Source: Microbacterium sp. Leaf151
GTDB taxonomy: Bacteria > Actinomycetota > Actinomycetes > Actinomycetales > Microbacteriaceae
DNA length: 64,000 bases
NCBI RefSeq assembly: GCF_001424225.1
Contig: NZ_LMOR01000004.1
Span: 1,123,522-1,187,521, forward strand
Direction: 5' to 3'
Part shown: positions 26,031-35,095 of the stretch, one piece after another
Layout of the letters: each line of letters opens with the position of its first letter
How positions within the stretch are numbered: the first letter of the stretch is position 1
The notes under the pieces: model-generated
Database searches by the model: none
Seen by the model: only the letters and a program-made list of their open reading frames with translations
Told to the model about the DNA's origin: nothing
Translations under genes and position numbers: made by a program

Positions 26031-27065
26031 ATGACCACCACCGCGCCGGCACCCGCCCACCGCACGACACCGCCTGCCGCAGCGACCGCCAGGGTCGACC
26101 TCGGCACCATCGCCGTGGTGCCCACGCGGCACTGGTGGCGGTGGATCCTCAGCGCCCTGCTGCTGTTCGTCGTCGCCCAGTTCGCCTGGAGCCTCGTCAC
26201 CAACGACCGGTACATGTGGGGCACGTTCGGGGAGTACTTCTTCTCCGAGCCTGTGCTGATCGGCATCGGGTACACCCTGGGCCTCACCGCCGTCTCGGCG
26301 GTGGTGGGCTTCACCCTGGGGACGCTGCTCGCCCTCGGCCGCCTGTCCCCCTCGCCGCTGGTGAGCTCGGTCGCGTGGGGCTACATCTGGTTCTTCCGGT
26401 CGGTGCCCCTCGTCGTGCAGATCATCGTCTGGTACAACCTCGGCTACCTCTACCCCACGCTGGGTCTCGGGACGCCGTTCACGACCGACTTCTGGATCGT
26501 GGAGTTCCCTACGGTGCAGCTGGTGAGCGCTTTCGCCGCCGCGATCCTCGGCCTCGGTCTGCACCAGGCCGCCTACTCGGCGGAGATCATCCGCGGTGGG
26601 CTCGTCTCGGTCGACCCGGGCCAGCACGAGGCGGCCGCGGCGCTCGGCATCCCGGCCTCCCGACGCTTGTTCCGCATCATCCTTCCGCAGGCGATGCGCT
26701 CGATCGTGCCCAACGCCACGAACGAGGTGATCGGCCTGGTCAAGGGCGCCTCGGTCGTGTTCGTCATCGCGATCCCCGAGCTGTTCTACGCCGTGCAGGT
26801 CATCTACAACCGCAACAGCCGCGTCATTCCGCTGCTGCTGGTGGCGGTCGTCTGGTACACGCTCATCACGACGATCCTCAGCGTCGCGCAGTACTACATC
26901 GAGCGGTATTACGCCCGGGGTGCCGCGCGGGCCCTGCCCCCGACGCCGGTGCAGCGGGCGCGACGGTGGGTGAGCGTGCAGTGGGCGCGACTCGGCGATT
27001 CCCCGGCGCCGCCGGGCGGGGCGGATGCCGAACACCCCGCCGCCGCGAAAGGCGGCCGGGCATGA
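26031..27065 (+). CDS. Amino-acid ABC transporter permease
   Basis: A 344-residue HisM/GlnP-type inner-membrane permease. It has a 35-residue N-terminus, about five membrane helices, and the EAA-type loop EAAAALGIPASRRLFRIILPQAM (shown as the region near residues 203-225) that contacts the ATPase. It is longer than usual because of polar N- and C-terminal tails. ATG 26031 has a GAGGAG site. Its stop overlaps the ATPase gene. With the ATPase and binding protein it forms one importer of a polar amino acid or derivative. In the 245-base gap upstream I see no gene. Confidence 0.85.
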   Translation: MTTTAPAPAHRTTPPAAATARVDLGTIAVVPTRHWWRWILSALLLFVVAQFAWSLVTNDRYMWGTFGEYFFSEPVLIGIGYTLGLTAVSAVVGFTLGTLLALGRLSPSPLVSSVAWGYIWFFRSVPLVVQIIVWYNLGYLYPTLGLGTPFTTDFWIVEFPTVQLVSAFAAAILGLGLHQAAYSAEIIRGGLVSVDPGQHEAAAALGIPASRRLFRIILPQAMRSIVPNATNEVIGLVKGASVVFVIAIPELFYAVQVIYNRNSRVIPLLLVAVVWYTLITTILSVAQYYIERYYARGAARALPPTPVQRARRWVSVQWARLGDSPAPPGGADAEHPAAAKGGRA

Positions 27066-27844
27066 GCGCGGTCACCGCCACGCGTGGTCTCATCGAGGTC
27101 CACCAGGTGCACAAGGCGTTCCACGGCGTCGAGGTCTTGAAGGGCATCGACCTCACCGTGCAGCCCGGCGAGGTCGTCGCGCTGCTCGGACCGAGCGGTT
27201 CCGGCAAGTCGACGCTGCTGCGCACCATCAACCACCTCGAAGGGGTGGATGCCGGCTCGATCACCGTCGACGGCGAGTTCATCGGCTACGAGCTGCGCCA
27301 CGGCAAGCTGCACGAGCTGCGCGAGCGGGAGATCCTGCAGCGGCGGACGCGCGTGGGGATCGTGTTCCAGAACTTCCACCTCTTCCCCCACCTCACCGCG
27401 CTCGAGAACATCACCGAGGCCCCCCTCGCCCTGAAGCGATTGGGAAAGGACGACGCTCGCGCGCTCGCCCGTGGCCTGCTCGACCGGGTCGGCCTCGCCC
27501 ACAAGGCCGACGCCTACCCACGGCAGCTCTCGGGCGGCCAGCAGCAGCGCGTCGCCATCGCGCGGGCACTGGCCCTCAAGCCCCAGGTGCTGCTCTTCGA
27601 CGAACCCACGAGCGCGCTCGATCCGGAGCTCGTCGGCGAGGTGCTCGACGTGATCCGCGACCTGGCCACGCTCGGCACCACGCTCGTCATCGTCACCCAC
27701 GAGATCGGCTTCGCCCGCGAGGTGGCCGATCGCGTCGTCTTCCTCGACCAGGGACGCATCGTCGAGCAGGGCACCCCCGACGAGGTGCTGGAGCACCCGC
27801 AGCACCCGCGCACGCGGGAGTTCCTGGCCAAAGTCCTCGGCTGA
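27062..27844 (+). CDS. Amino-acid ABC transporter ATP-binding protein
   Basis: A 260-residue GlnQ/HisP-type ATPase. Walker A is GPSGSGKST (about 42-50), the Q-loop lies in VFQNFHLFPH (about 101-110), the ABC signature is LSGGQQQR (about 159-166), Walker B is VLLFDEPTSALDP (about 177-189), and the switch His is in VTHEIGF (about 212). It energises the permease encoded upstream, with which it overlaps by four bases. A three-gene order of permease, ATPase, binding protein is seen. Confidence 0.9.
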   Translation: MSAVTATRGLIEVHQVHKAFHGVEVLKGIDLTVQPGEVVALLGPSGSGKSTLLRTINHLEGVDAGSITVDGEFIGYELRHGKLHELREREILQRRTRVGIVFQNFHLFPHLTALENITEAPLALKRLGKDDARALARGLLDRVGLAHKADAYPRQLSGGQQQRVAIARALALKPQVLLFDEPTSALDPELVGEVLDVIRDLATLGTTLVIVTHEIGFAREVADRVVFLDQGRIVEQGTPDEVLEHPQHPRTREFLAKVLG

Positions 27845-27990
27845 GCCGACCCCACCCCAGAGTCGCGCCGCCCGCGCGCTCGCTCCGACCCGTACCCGAA
27901 ACGCCGTCCGGCGCCCGCCGGAGGCATCACACCGCCGTCCGTGACGCGACACCGGCGCCACGGCATCCACCCCTCACAAGGAGACACAGC

Positions 27991-28965
27991 ATGGCCCTCA
28001 GTAAGAAGCAGAGCATCGCGATCGGAGTGATCGCCGCGGCGGTCGTCGCCGTCGTCGGCGGCGGCGTCGCGATCGGCCTGAACCGGCCGACCGAGGCGGT
28101 CGCGGCGCCGGAGCCCTCGGCATCCGCCCCCGCCATCGACTGGGTGCACACCGCCGCCGTCCCCGACGCCGTCGCCGCGCTCGAAGCCAGCGGCTTCACG
28201 CCCATCGAACCCGGCAAGCTCACCGTCGCGGTCGGGGCCTTCGTGCCGCCGCTGAGCTACGTGCCCGACGGCGAGACGCTGCCGGCGGGCACCGAGCCCA
28301 ATTTCGGCTCGCTCATCGCCGAGGGTCTGGGCCTGGAGTACAACCCCGTCGTGGTGGCGTGGGCGGACTGGCCTCTCGGCATCCAGTCGGGCAAGTACGA
28401 CCTCATCACCTCGAACGTCACGGTGACCGAGGAGCGCAAGGAGCTGTACGACTTCGCCAGCTACCGGCAGGATCTCCTGGGCTTCTCCGTGCGCTCCGAC
28501 AGCGCCATCGAGACGATCGAGAAGGCCGACGACATCTCGGGCCTCAAGGTCGTCGTGGGCTCGGGCACGAATCAAGAGAAGGTTCTGCTCAACTGGAACG
28601 CCGAGCTGACCGCCGCGGGCAAGGCCCCCGCAGAGCTGAACTATTACGACGACAACGCCGCGGCGACCCTCGCCCTGCAGTCGGGCCGCGTCGACGCCAC
28701 CTTCGGCCCCAACGCCACCGCGGCGTGGGCGGCGAAGGAGACCGGAGAGACCAAGCTCGTGGGAATCATCCCCGGTGGGTGGCCGCTGCAGGCCGACATC
28801 GCGGCGGCCACGAAGAAGGGCAACGGCCTCATCGAGCCGGTCAGCATCGTGCTGAACGCGCTCATCGAGGACGGTACCTACGCCGACGTGCTGAACGTGT
28901 GGAACCTCACCTCCGAGGGCGTCGACGCCTCCGAGGTCAACCCGCAGGGACTCCCGAAGTCCTGA
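27991..28965 (+). CDS. Amino-acid ABC transporter substrate-binding protein
   Basis: A 324-residue family-3 solute-binding protein. ATG 27991 has an AAGGAGA site. Residues 9-30 are a hydrophobic signal/anchor segment without a lipobox Cys, so it is either secreted or anchored by an uncleaved helix. The mature part has the SBP_bac_3 pattern: KLTVAVGAFVPPLSY (about 73-87), YDLITSNVTVTEERKE (about 133-148) and SGLKVVVGSGTNQE (about 182-195). The ligand is unknown; the enzymes downstream suggest a modified, perhaps sulfur-containing, amino acid. Confidence 0.85.
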   Translation: MALSKKQSIAIGVIAAAVVAVVGGGVAIGLNRPTEAVAAPEPSASAPAIDWVHTAAVPDAVAALEASGFTPIEPGKLTVAVGAFVPPLSYVPDGETLPAGTEPNFGSLIAEGLGLEYNPVVVAWADWPLGIQSGKYDLITSNVTVTEERKELYDFASYRQDLLGFSVRSDSAIETIEKADDISGLKVVVGSGTNQEKVLLNWNAELTAAGKAPAELNYYDDNAAATLALQSGRVDATFGPNATAAWAAKETGETKLVGIIPGGWPLQADIAAATKKGNGLIEPVSIVLNALIEDGTYADVLNVWNLTSEGVDASEVNPQGLPKS

Positions 28966-29027
28966 CGCCCTCGAGTGGCCCGGTCTTGCGGGGCCGGGCC
29001 ACTCCCCCGTTACGCAGAATGGATGCC

Positions 29028-29546
29028 ATGACCACCGCTGTCGCCCCCTCGTTGACCATCCGCCTCATCGTTCCCGAGGAGTACGCCGCGGTGGGCCGGG
29101 CGACGGCCGACGCCTACCGGCACAGCTACGAAGGACTGAGCGATGCCTACCTCGCGTCCCTGGCCGATGTGGAGAGCCGCGTGGCCCAGGGTGAGGTGTG
29201 GGTCGCTGTCGACGCCGGCGGAGACATCGTGGGATCCGTGTGGATGCCCCGACCCGGCGAAAGGCTGTCGGAACTCGCGCGCGACGGGGAGGTGGACTTC
29301 CGTCAGCTCGCCGTCTCCCCCGCCGCCCGGGGTCGCGGCGTCGGTGAGGCCCTGACCCGTCACGTCGTCGCCGCGGCGCGCAGCCGCGGCGCGCGCCGCG
29401 TGGTGATGAACAGCGGTCCCGAGATGCTCGGCGCGCACGCGCTGTACCTCAAGCTCGGCTTCCGGCGGCTGACCGAGCGGGAGCACCCCGTCGAGGTGGA
29501 GCCGGGTCGATTCCTCGACCTGCGGGCGTTCGGGTTCGACCTCTGA
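29028..29546 (+). CDS. GNAT family N-acetyltransferase
   Basis: A 172-residue GNAT. The acetyl-CoA loop is in VSPAARGRGVGEALTRHV (about 99-116), followed by the ALYLKLGFRRL C-terminal motif. It transfers acetyl to an amine. ATG 29028 is seven bases after CAGAAT, suggesting a leaderless start; an in-frame ATG nine bases earlier lies inside that box. It follows the binding-protein gene by 62 bases. In the S-alkylcysteine analogy this or the GNAT at 31608 would be the SnaA-like N-acetylase. Confidence 0.78.
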   Translation: MTTAVAPSLTIRLIVPEEYAAVGRATADAYRHSYEGLSDAYLASLADVESRVAQGEVWVAVDAGGDIVGSVWMPRPGERLSELARDGEVDFRQLAVSPAARGRGVGEALTRHVVAAARSRGARRVVMNSGPEMLGAHALYLKLGFRRLTEREHPVEVEPGRFLDLRAFGFDL

Positions 29547-29628
29547 GGCGGTTCCACCCCTCGGCGGAGCCGGCCCGGGCGGGAGCCGCGTCGAAGGGTC
29601 CACGCCGTGAGCCACCGGGCGCGGTGTG

Positions 29629-29687
29629 GGGGTGAGAAATGTGCAGCGGGGCGGTCGTCACCCGCCCCACTGCACATTTCGCGCCCC
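29629..29687. repeat. Family B palindrome, copy B4
   Basis: Left arm 29629-29654 (GGGGTGAGAAATGTGCAGCG...) and right arm 29662-29687 (...CACTGCACATTTCGCGCCCC) pair almost completely with a 7-base loop. It lies between the convergent GNAT and sarcosine-oxidase-like genes and could serve as a bidirectional terminator. Confidence 0.85.
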
Positions 29688-29746
29688 GAACCCCCGGCGA
29701 CTCCGGCGCCCCGAACCCCCGCGACTCCGGCGCTCCGAACCCCGCG
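29682..29746. repeat. Short tandem repeat, 24-25 bp units
   Basis: Units at 29682-29706, 29707-29730 and a partial one at 29731-29746 each read CGCCCCGAACCCC...GCGACTCCGG. The repeat grows out of the right end of B4, whose flank GAACCCC it multiplies. Confidence 0.8.
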
Positions 29747-29757
29747 TCCAGGACTTC

Positions 29758-30855
29758 TCAGCGCGACGCGAGGGCCGCGAGTATCCGCCCCACCACCGGC
29801 GTGAACTTGAAACCATGGCCGGAGAAGCCCGCGCCCACGACGACCGGCCCGACTCGATCGAGCACGAAGCGGGCGTCGACGGTCGAGGTGTAGGTGCAGG
29901 TGACCTCGCGGAACGCCGTGGCATCCACCCCGGGAAGCCACTCGTGGGCGTAGCGGACGAGGGCCGAGGTCAACGCGGGGTCGGGGAGGAAGCTGCGGAG
30001 GTCGGGGTCGACCTCGGGTCCGGCCGCATGCCAGCCGGCCTTCACCCCCTGGCCCGGGGTGAGCATCCCGTAGACCGGTGCGCGGAACCACGACGTCGCC
30101 GGATCCGCGGGATCGGGATGGTGGTTGAAGCCCGGCCAGACGCTCGCGGGGTCGCGCGGGCGGAAATGCGCCGGCTGCTCCTGTGTCACCCGCAGCGCCG
30201 GCAGGCGCACCCCGCGAACGGTCGCGAGCGTCTTCGCCGTCCACGCGCCCGCCGTGCACACGAGCCGCCGCGCGCGAACGCGACGCCGGCCCTCGGCATC
30301 CGTCACGGTGAACCGGACGTCGTCATCGCCGTGCACCTCGACCCCCGACACCGCGGTGCGCCACTGCACGCGAGCACCGGATGCCGCAGCGCCGGCCAGG
30401 AACGCGGCGACCGAGGAGTCGGCATCCAGGCGCCCAGCACCAGGGGTGTGCAGCACAGGACCCGCGAAGCGCAGGCCGGGCCACCGCGTCGACGCGGCAG
30501 AGGCGTCGAGAAGCTCGGCGTCGAACCCGCCCGCGGCGATCGCCTCGGTCGCGGCGGCGAGGTCGCGCCCAGCGCCATGCGTGACGATGCCGGTGGTTTC
30601 GAGAAGCGGGACGCCAGCCTCGGACTCGAGGTCGCGCCAGAGCGCGCGCGCGTCGCGCAGCCAGGCCAGATACTCGGGTTCGGTGTAGGCGACGTTGAAG
30701 TTGCGCGAGGCGCCGTGCGATGCCCCTCGCACGTGACCGGGCTCGAACTGCTCGAGGACGGTCACGGAGCGGCCCGCGCGGGCGAGATGCCACGCCGTGG
30801 CTGGCCCCATCGCGCCGGCGCCGACGACGGCGACGTCGAGGATCTCGTCGCTCAC
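29758..30855 (-). CDS. Sarcosine oxidase/N-methyltryptophan oxidase-like flavoprotein
   Basis: A 365-residue DAO-family oxidase. The FAD fold starts at VVGAGAMGPATAWHLA (10-25). R51 in GASHGASRN and C320 in TCTYTSTVDARFVLD match the MSOX/SolA active-site Arg and covalent-flavin Cys positions. GAGFSGHGFKFTP (341-353) is the C-terminal FAD motif. It oxidises a secondary amine such as an N-methyl amino acid, giving the amine, an aldehyde and H2O2. GTG 30855 overlaps the stop of the GNAT gene by four bases, so they form a two-gene operon. The substrate is not known. Confidence 0.82.
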   Translation of the reverse strand: MSDEILDVAVVGAGAMGPATAWHLARAGRSVTVLEQFEPGHVRGASHGASRNFNVAYTEPEYLAWLRDARALWRDLESEAGVPLLETTGIVTHGAGRDLAAATEAIAAGGFDAELLDASAASTRWPGLRFAGPVLHTPGAGRLDADSSVAAFLAGAAASGARVQWRTAVSGVEVHGDDDVRFTVTDAEGRRRVRARRLVCTAGAWTAKTLATVRGVRLPALRVTQEQPAHFRPRDPASVWPGFNHHPDPADPATSWFRAPVYGMLTPGQGVKAGWHAAGPEVDPDLRSFLPDPALTSALVRYAHEWLPGVDATAFREVTCTYTSTVDARFVLDRVGPVVVGAGFSGHGFKFTPVVGRILAALASR

Positions 30856-31364
30856 GCGCAGGCCGTGGCGAGCGGCTTCGCGAAGCATCGCGACGCGGGG
30901 AACCGGACGTACGGCGCGAAGGTGTCGATGGGGTGATACCCGATGCGCTCGTACAGCGCGATGGCCTCGGGCTGACGGTCGCCCGTCTGCAGGATCAGCC
31001 GCGTCGCGCCGCGGTCCGCGCCGACGCGCTCGAGCTCGGCCATGAGAGCCCGGCTCGCGCCCTGCCCGCGGGCTCGTCGCTCGACGAAGACCCGCTTCAC
31101 CTCGAGCTCGTCGCCGAGCGCCCGCAGGGCCGCGTGGCCGACGGGATCACCCGCCGCGTCGTGCACCAGGATCACGTCGAGGATCGTGCCGGGATCGACC
31201 GCGAAGTCCTCGGCGAGGACGGCCCGCGTCTCGTCGTCGAACGCGGAGAACGCGTCGGCGTAGCGCGGGCTGATCTCCTCGTCCATCGCGGCGCGCAGGG
31301 CCACGGCCCGCTCGTCGTGCCAGGCGACCCGTTCGATCGTCCACGCGTTGTCCGCCGCCGTCAT
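30852..31364 (-). CDS. GNAT family N-acetyltransferase
   Basis: A 170-residue GNAT with VKRVFVERRARGQGASRALM as the acetyl-CoA motif (about 89-108) and LYERIGYHPIDTF near the end. ATG 31364 follows an AATACT box by six bases. It is translationally coupled to the sarcosine-oxidase-like gene. Substrate unknown; the pairing suggests that an amine is acetylated before or after oxidation. Confidence 0.78.
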   Translation of the reverse strand: MTAADNAWTIERVAWHDERAVALRAAMDEEISPRYADAFSAFDDETRAVLAEDFAVDPGTILDVILVHDAAGDPVGHAALRALGDELEVKRVFVERRARGQGASRALMAELERVGADRGATRLILQTGDRQPEAIALYERIGYHPIDTFAPYVRFPASRCFAKPLATACA

Positions 31365-31607
31365 CCCGCCAGTATTCCGCCGCTGCGGGCGCTCGTAGCC
31401 GGCGCCGGAAACGGCGGGTAACACGCGGGGCGTCGCCACGGTCGCGTCCGTTGACCCGGGCGGCGCGGAGACGAGCCGCGTGAAACGTGGTGTCGTGGGC
31501 CGTCATCGATCGACGTCTGCCTTCGCGCGCCGTCCCATGACGTGCCCGGCGTTGCGTCGGGTGACCCCCGGCTTGCACGACCGAGACGACCGGCGCAGAG
31601 TGTCCCG

Positions 31608-32324
31608 GTGACCTCCGTCTCGACCCTCGACTTCCCCCACGCCGACGCCACCGTCCTCGACAACGCGGCCTGGCATTCACTGGCGGGCCCCCACGCCTCA
31701 TTCGCGATCGGCGGCGACCTCGTGCGCCGCTATCCCGCCGACGTCGCCCCCTTCGTCGCGGTGCGCACCTGGGACGAACCCGGCGTGTGGGACGCCCTGC
31801 GCGAGCTCGTCGGACCGGGTGCCGAGGTCGGCCTGTCGGGCTACGAGGGCGGCTTCCCCGAGGGCTGGGAGTACCTCGGCGGCGGCGAGGGCGTGCAGCT
31901 CGTCGAGACCGACGCGTTGCAGACACGTCCCGACGGGGAGGCGATCGAGCTGGATGCCGACGACGCGGCCGACATGATCGCGATCGTCGACCGCAACCAG
32001 CCCGGGCCCTTCCGGCCCCGCACCTACGAGCTCGGCCGGTACATCGGCATCCGTCGCGAGGGGCGTCTGGTAGCCATGGCCGGCGAGCGCCTGCACCCCA
32101 CCGGCTGGACGGAGATCAGCGCCGTCGCGGTGGATGCCGACCACCGACGCCAGGGCCTCGCCTCGCGCCTCGTGCTCGACGTGGCCTTCCACATCCAGCA
32201 GCGCGGCGACCGCGCCCTGCTTCACGCGGCGGCGACGAACGTCAACGCGATCGCGGCCTACGAGAAGCTGGGCTTCGCGCTGCGGCGGCGAAACCAGTTC
32301 GCCGCGGTGCGGACGCCCGCATGA
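31608..32324 (+). CDS. GNAT family N-acetyltransferase (FR47-like, two-domain)
   Basis: A 238-residue protein from GTG 31608, six bases after CAGAGT. Residues 1-110 are a GNAT-like N-terminal domain without a clear acetyl-CoA loop. Residues 115-238 are an FR47-type GNAT with VAVDADHRRQGLASRLVL (about 171-188) and AIAAYEKLGFALRRR near the end. Its stop overlaps the ATG of the first luciferase-like monooxygenase, so acetylation and monooxygenation are likely successive steps of one pathway. In the 243-base gap upstream I see no gene. Confidence 0.78.
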   Translation: MTSVSTLDFPHADATVLDNAAWHSLAGPHASFAIGGDLVRRYPADVAPFVAVRTWDEPGVWDALRELVGPGAEVGLSGYEGGFPEGWEYLGGGEGVQLVETDALQTRPDGEAIELDADDAADMIAIVDRNQPGPFRPRTYELGRYIGIRREGRLVAMAGERLHPTGWTEISAVAVDADHRRQGLASRLVLDVAFHIQQRGDRALLHAAATNVNAIAAYEKLGFALRRRNQFAAVRTPA

Positions 32325-33331
32325 CCCGACCTCTCCGCTCCCTCGGCTTCCTCACCATCGGCCTCTTCGACCGCGAGAACCCGCGTGCCGGACACGAGAC
32401 GACCCTGTCGATCATCGAGCGCGGCGAGAGCCTGGGCTTCGACAGCGCATGGCTGCGCGACCGGCACCTGCAGTACGGCATCTCCTCCCCCGTCGCGGTG
32501 TTGGCCGCCGCGTCCCAGCGCACGAGCCGCATCCGCCTCGGGACCGCCGTCATCCCGCTCGGGTGGGAGAACCCGCTGCGCCTCGCCGAAGACCTCGCGA
32601 CCGTCGACGTCCTCAGCGGCGGTCGGCTGGAGCCGGGCTTCTCGGTCGGTCCGCCCCGGCGCCTCGACGAGATCGCGCCGGCGCTGTACCCCGACACGGC
32701 CGAGCACGAGGAGTTCGGGTACGAGCGTCTCGGGCGCCTGCGCCGTTTCCTCGCCGGCGAGCAGGTCAGCCCGTTCGCGGGGACCGAGGGGATCGAGGAA
32801 TACTCCGAGCGCATCGAACCGCACGCGGCGGGTCTCTCCGACCGGCTCTGGTACGGGGCGGGGAGCCCGGCATCCACGACCTGGGCGGCCGAGAACGGCT
32901 TCCACCTGCTCACCAGCAGCGTCATCCAGTCGACGACGACGACCGACTTCGACACCGAGCAGGACGCGCAGATCCGGCTGTACCGCGAGACGCACCCCGA
33001 CGGCGAGAACGCCCGGGTCTCGCAGGGCCTCGTCGTCGTCCCCACCGACACCGCGACGCCGGACCAACGTCGGCGGTACGAGGCCTACGCCGACTCGCGG
33101 CGCGGGCGCGTCGGCATCCCCCAGGGTCCGCGCGGGCTGCTGTTCGCCGAAGACCTCGTCGGCACGTCGGAGCAGATCGCCGAGCAGCTGCACGCGACCC
33201 GCGCGTTCGGCCAGGTCGACGAGGTCGCATTCGCCCTGCCGTTCGCCCTCGAGCCCGACGACTACGTGCAGATCCTCGAGGACATCGCGGGGCGGCTCGG
33301 GCCGCTGCTGGGCTGGACGCCAGGCGGCTGA
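32321..33331 (+). CDS. LLM-class flavin-dependent monooxygenase
   Basis: A 336-residue bacterial-luciferase-like protein (FMNH2-dependent TIM barrel). The GFLTIGLFDRENPRAG start, SIIERGESLGFDSAWLRDRH (about 29-48) and RLGTAVIPLGWENPLRLAED (about 70-89) are typical of the family. Such enzymes insert oxygen at C-S, C-N or carbonyl carbons with reduced FMN from a separate reductase. It overlaps the preceding GNAT gene. B. subtilis CmoO (YtmO) is of this family and similar length; orthology is inferred from context only. Confidence 0.8.
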   Translation: MTRPLRSLGFLTIGLFDRENPRAGHETTLSIIERGESLGFDSAWLRDRHLQYGISSPVAVLAAASQRTSRIRLGTAVIPLGWENPLRLAEDLATVDVLSGGRLEPGFSVGPPRRLDEIAPALYPDTAEHEEFGYERLGRLRRFLAGEQVSPFAGTEGIEEYSERIEPHAAGLSDRLWYGAGSPASTTWAAENGFHLLTSSVIQSTTTTDFDTEQDAQIRLYRETHPDGENARVSQGLVVVPTDTATPDQRRRYEAYADSRRGRVGIPQGPRGLLFAEDLVGTSEQIAEQLHATRAFGQVDEVAFALPFALEPDDYVQILEDIAGRLGPLLGWTPGG

Positions 33332-33394
33332 TTCGCCGCCCCGCGGGTGCCCCGCGGGTGCGACCGGCGGCGGGCGGGCGGCGCGCACACAACC

Positions 33395-33458
33395 TCAGCG
33401 ATCCACACAACCTCAGCCGGCATCCCCCCACTCGGGCTGAGGTTGTGCGAATCGCTGA
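33395..33458. repeat. Family C: long hairpin with 24-bp arms
   Basis: Left arm 33395-33418 and right arm 33435-33458 pair over 24 bases with two mismatches; the inner 13 (CACAACCTCAGCC/GGCTGAGGTTGTG) are perfect. An extra direct copy of ACACAACCTCAGCG lies just before it at 33387-33400. It is 64 bases downstream of the luciferase-like gene and may be its terminator. Confidence 0.8.
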
Positions 33459-33542
33459 CATCGCGGCGGCAGGACGGCGGCCCGCGCGTACCTTCTCACG
33501 CAGGGGGCCGGATGCCGGGCTTCACCATCCCCCTCCTCCAGC

Positions 33543-33600
33543 TGAGCGTCCAGAACACACGGGACGGGATCACGCGACGCCCGGGTGTCGTGGACACTCG
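33543..33600. repeat. Family A palindrome, copy A2 (degenerate)
   Basis: TGAGCGTCCAGAACACACGG on the left and CCGGGTGTCGTGGACACTCG on the right pair imperfectly. It is in the 558-base gap between two luciferase-like genes, which also holds C and A3 but no gene I can support. Confidence 0.65.
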
Positions 33601-33695
33601 GCGGTGGATGCGGCCGCCCGGGCCCCGCGCCCGCGCCCCCGTACCCCCGCGCGCCTCCCGCGCCCGCGCGCCCCCGCGCCCGCGCCCCAGCCACG

Positions 33696-33755
33696 CGTGA
33701 GCGTCCACAACCCCCGGACCAGAGTTCGCGACGTCCGCGTGTCGTGGACACTCGA
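33696..33755. repeat. Family A palindrome, copy A3 (degenerate)
   Basis: The right arm CGCGTGTCGTGGACACTCG (33737-33755) is well kept; the left arm (GTGAGCGTCCACAACC) is decayed. About 135 bases remain before the next gene, with no clear promoter. Confidence 0.55.
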
Positions 33756-33889
33756 GCGGGGGAGTACGCCGCCACAGCCGTAACAATGACGCCTCGCGGC
33801 GCTGTATGACGGCCGCGATTGTGCCCTCACGGCCGCGGCGGCACAGTGGGCCTCTCGGCGGGACCGGCCCGCCGCGAAGGGATCCCCCG

Positions 33890-35095
33890 ATGCCCGATCG
33901 CATCCACCTCGCCGTCGCCCTCGACGGTGCCGGCTGGCATCCGGCCGCCTGGCGCGAGCCCGCCGCCCGCCCGACCGAGCTGACCTCCGCCGCCTACTGG
34001 CGCACTCTCGCCCGCACTGCCGACGGCGCGGGCCTGCTGCTCGCCACGATCGAAGACGCGCTGAGCCTCGGCGGCCGTTCCCTCGAACCGGATGCCGAGA
34101 CCCGGCGCGACCGCGTGCGCGGGCGACTCGACGCGGTGCTGGTGGCGTCGTTCCTGGCGCCGCTGACGCGCCGAATCGGCCTCGTCCCGACCGCGACCAC
34201 CGCGCACTCCGAGCCCTTCCACCTGGCCACGGGGCTGCAGACCCTCGACCACACGAGCCGCGGCCGCGCGGGCGTGCGCCTCGTCGCGGGATCCACCGAG
34301 CAGGAGCGGGCGAACTTCGGCCGTCGCGCCGACGGCCCCTCGGGTCTCCCGGCATCCGGCCGGGTCGAAGACGACCCCGCTCTGCTGGCGGCGTTCCGCG
34401 AGGCCGGAGAGGTCGCCGACGTCATCCGTCGACTCGCCGACTCGTGGGAGGACGACTCGATCGTGCGCGATCTCGCGTCGGGGAAGTTCCTCGACCGCGA
34501 GCGCGTGCACAACGTCGCCTTCGAGGGCGAATTCTTCTCGATCACCGGCGCCTCGATCGTGCCGCGGTCCCCACAGGGCCAGCCCCTCGTCACCGCCCTC
34601 GCGCATCAGACGGTGCCGTACCGCTTCGCCGCGGAGCACGCCGACCTCGTGTTCGTCACGCCCCGTGATGCGGCCGCGGTCGGTGGCATCCTGAACGAGC
34701 TCGCGGATGCCGCCGACGCGGTGCGCGGGCTCGACGACCCGCTGCGGGTCTTCGCCGACCTGTTCGTGCTCGTCGAGGAGACCCCCGCCGCGGCCGCGTC
34801 GGTCTGGAACCGTCTGCAGGAGCGCGCGCCGCTCGCCACCGACGCCCGCGTCGTCGTGGGCACCGCCGACGACGTCGTGGAAGAGATCCGCGCTCTCGCC
34901 GATGCCGGGGTCGACGGCGTCCGCCTGCGTCCCGCGCGACTGCCGGCCGACCTCGACGCCATCGCCGACCGGGTGATCCCGCGGGCGGCGAGTGCCGGCA
35001 TCCTGATCCCCGACGACGGCGCGCCCACCCTGCGCGAGCGCGTCGGACTCCCCCGTCTCGCCAGCCGATACGCCCGTCAGGAGGTCGGCGCATGA
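33890..35095 (+). CDS. LLM-class flavin-dependent monooxygenase
   Basis: A 401-residue luciferase-like protein. Motifs include AAYWRTLARTADGAGLLLA (about 34-52), a family substrate/flavin region near RIGLVPTATTAHSEPFHLA (about 99-117) and RGRAGVRLVAGSTEQERAN (about 126-144). It is longer than the enzyme encoded at 32321. AAGGG lies ten bases before ATG 33890. Its stop overlaps the NtaA/DmoA-type gene by four bases. The two probably act in the same pathway on related C-S or C-N compounds; which bond is cut is unknown. Confidence 0.78.
   Translation: MPDRIHLAVALDGAGWHPAAWREPAARPTELTSAAYWRTLARTADGAGLLLATIEDALSLGGRSLEPDAETRRDRVRGRLDAVLVASFLAPLTRRIGLVPTATTAHSEPFHLATGLQTLDHTSRGRAGVRLVAGSTEQERANFGRRADGPSGLPASGRVEDDPALLAAFREAGEVADVIRRLADSWEDDSIVRDLASGKFLDRERVHNVAFEGEFFSITGASIVPRSPQGQPLVTALAHQTVPYRFAAEHADLVFVTPRDAAAVGGILNELADAADAVRGLDDPLRVFADLFVLVEETPAAAASVWNRLQERAPLATDARVVVGTADDVVEEIRALADAGVDGVRLRPARLPADLDAIADRVIPRAASAGILIPDDGAPTLRERVGLPRLASRYARQEVGA

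Noticed and set aside
25880..31600. Possible further repeat family sharing CGTGTTACCC and GTGAAACG near 25890 and 31410-31490
   Set aside because: Shared words are only 8-10 bases with different spacing and orientation; too little to call a family.
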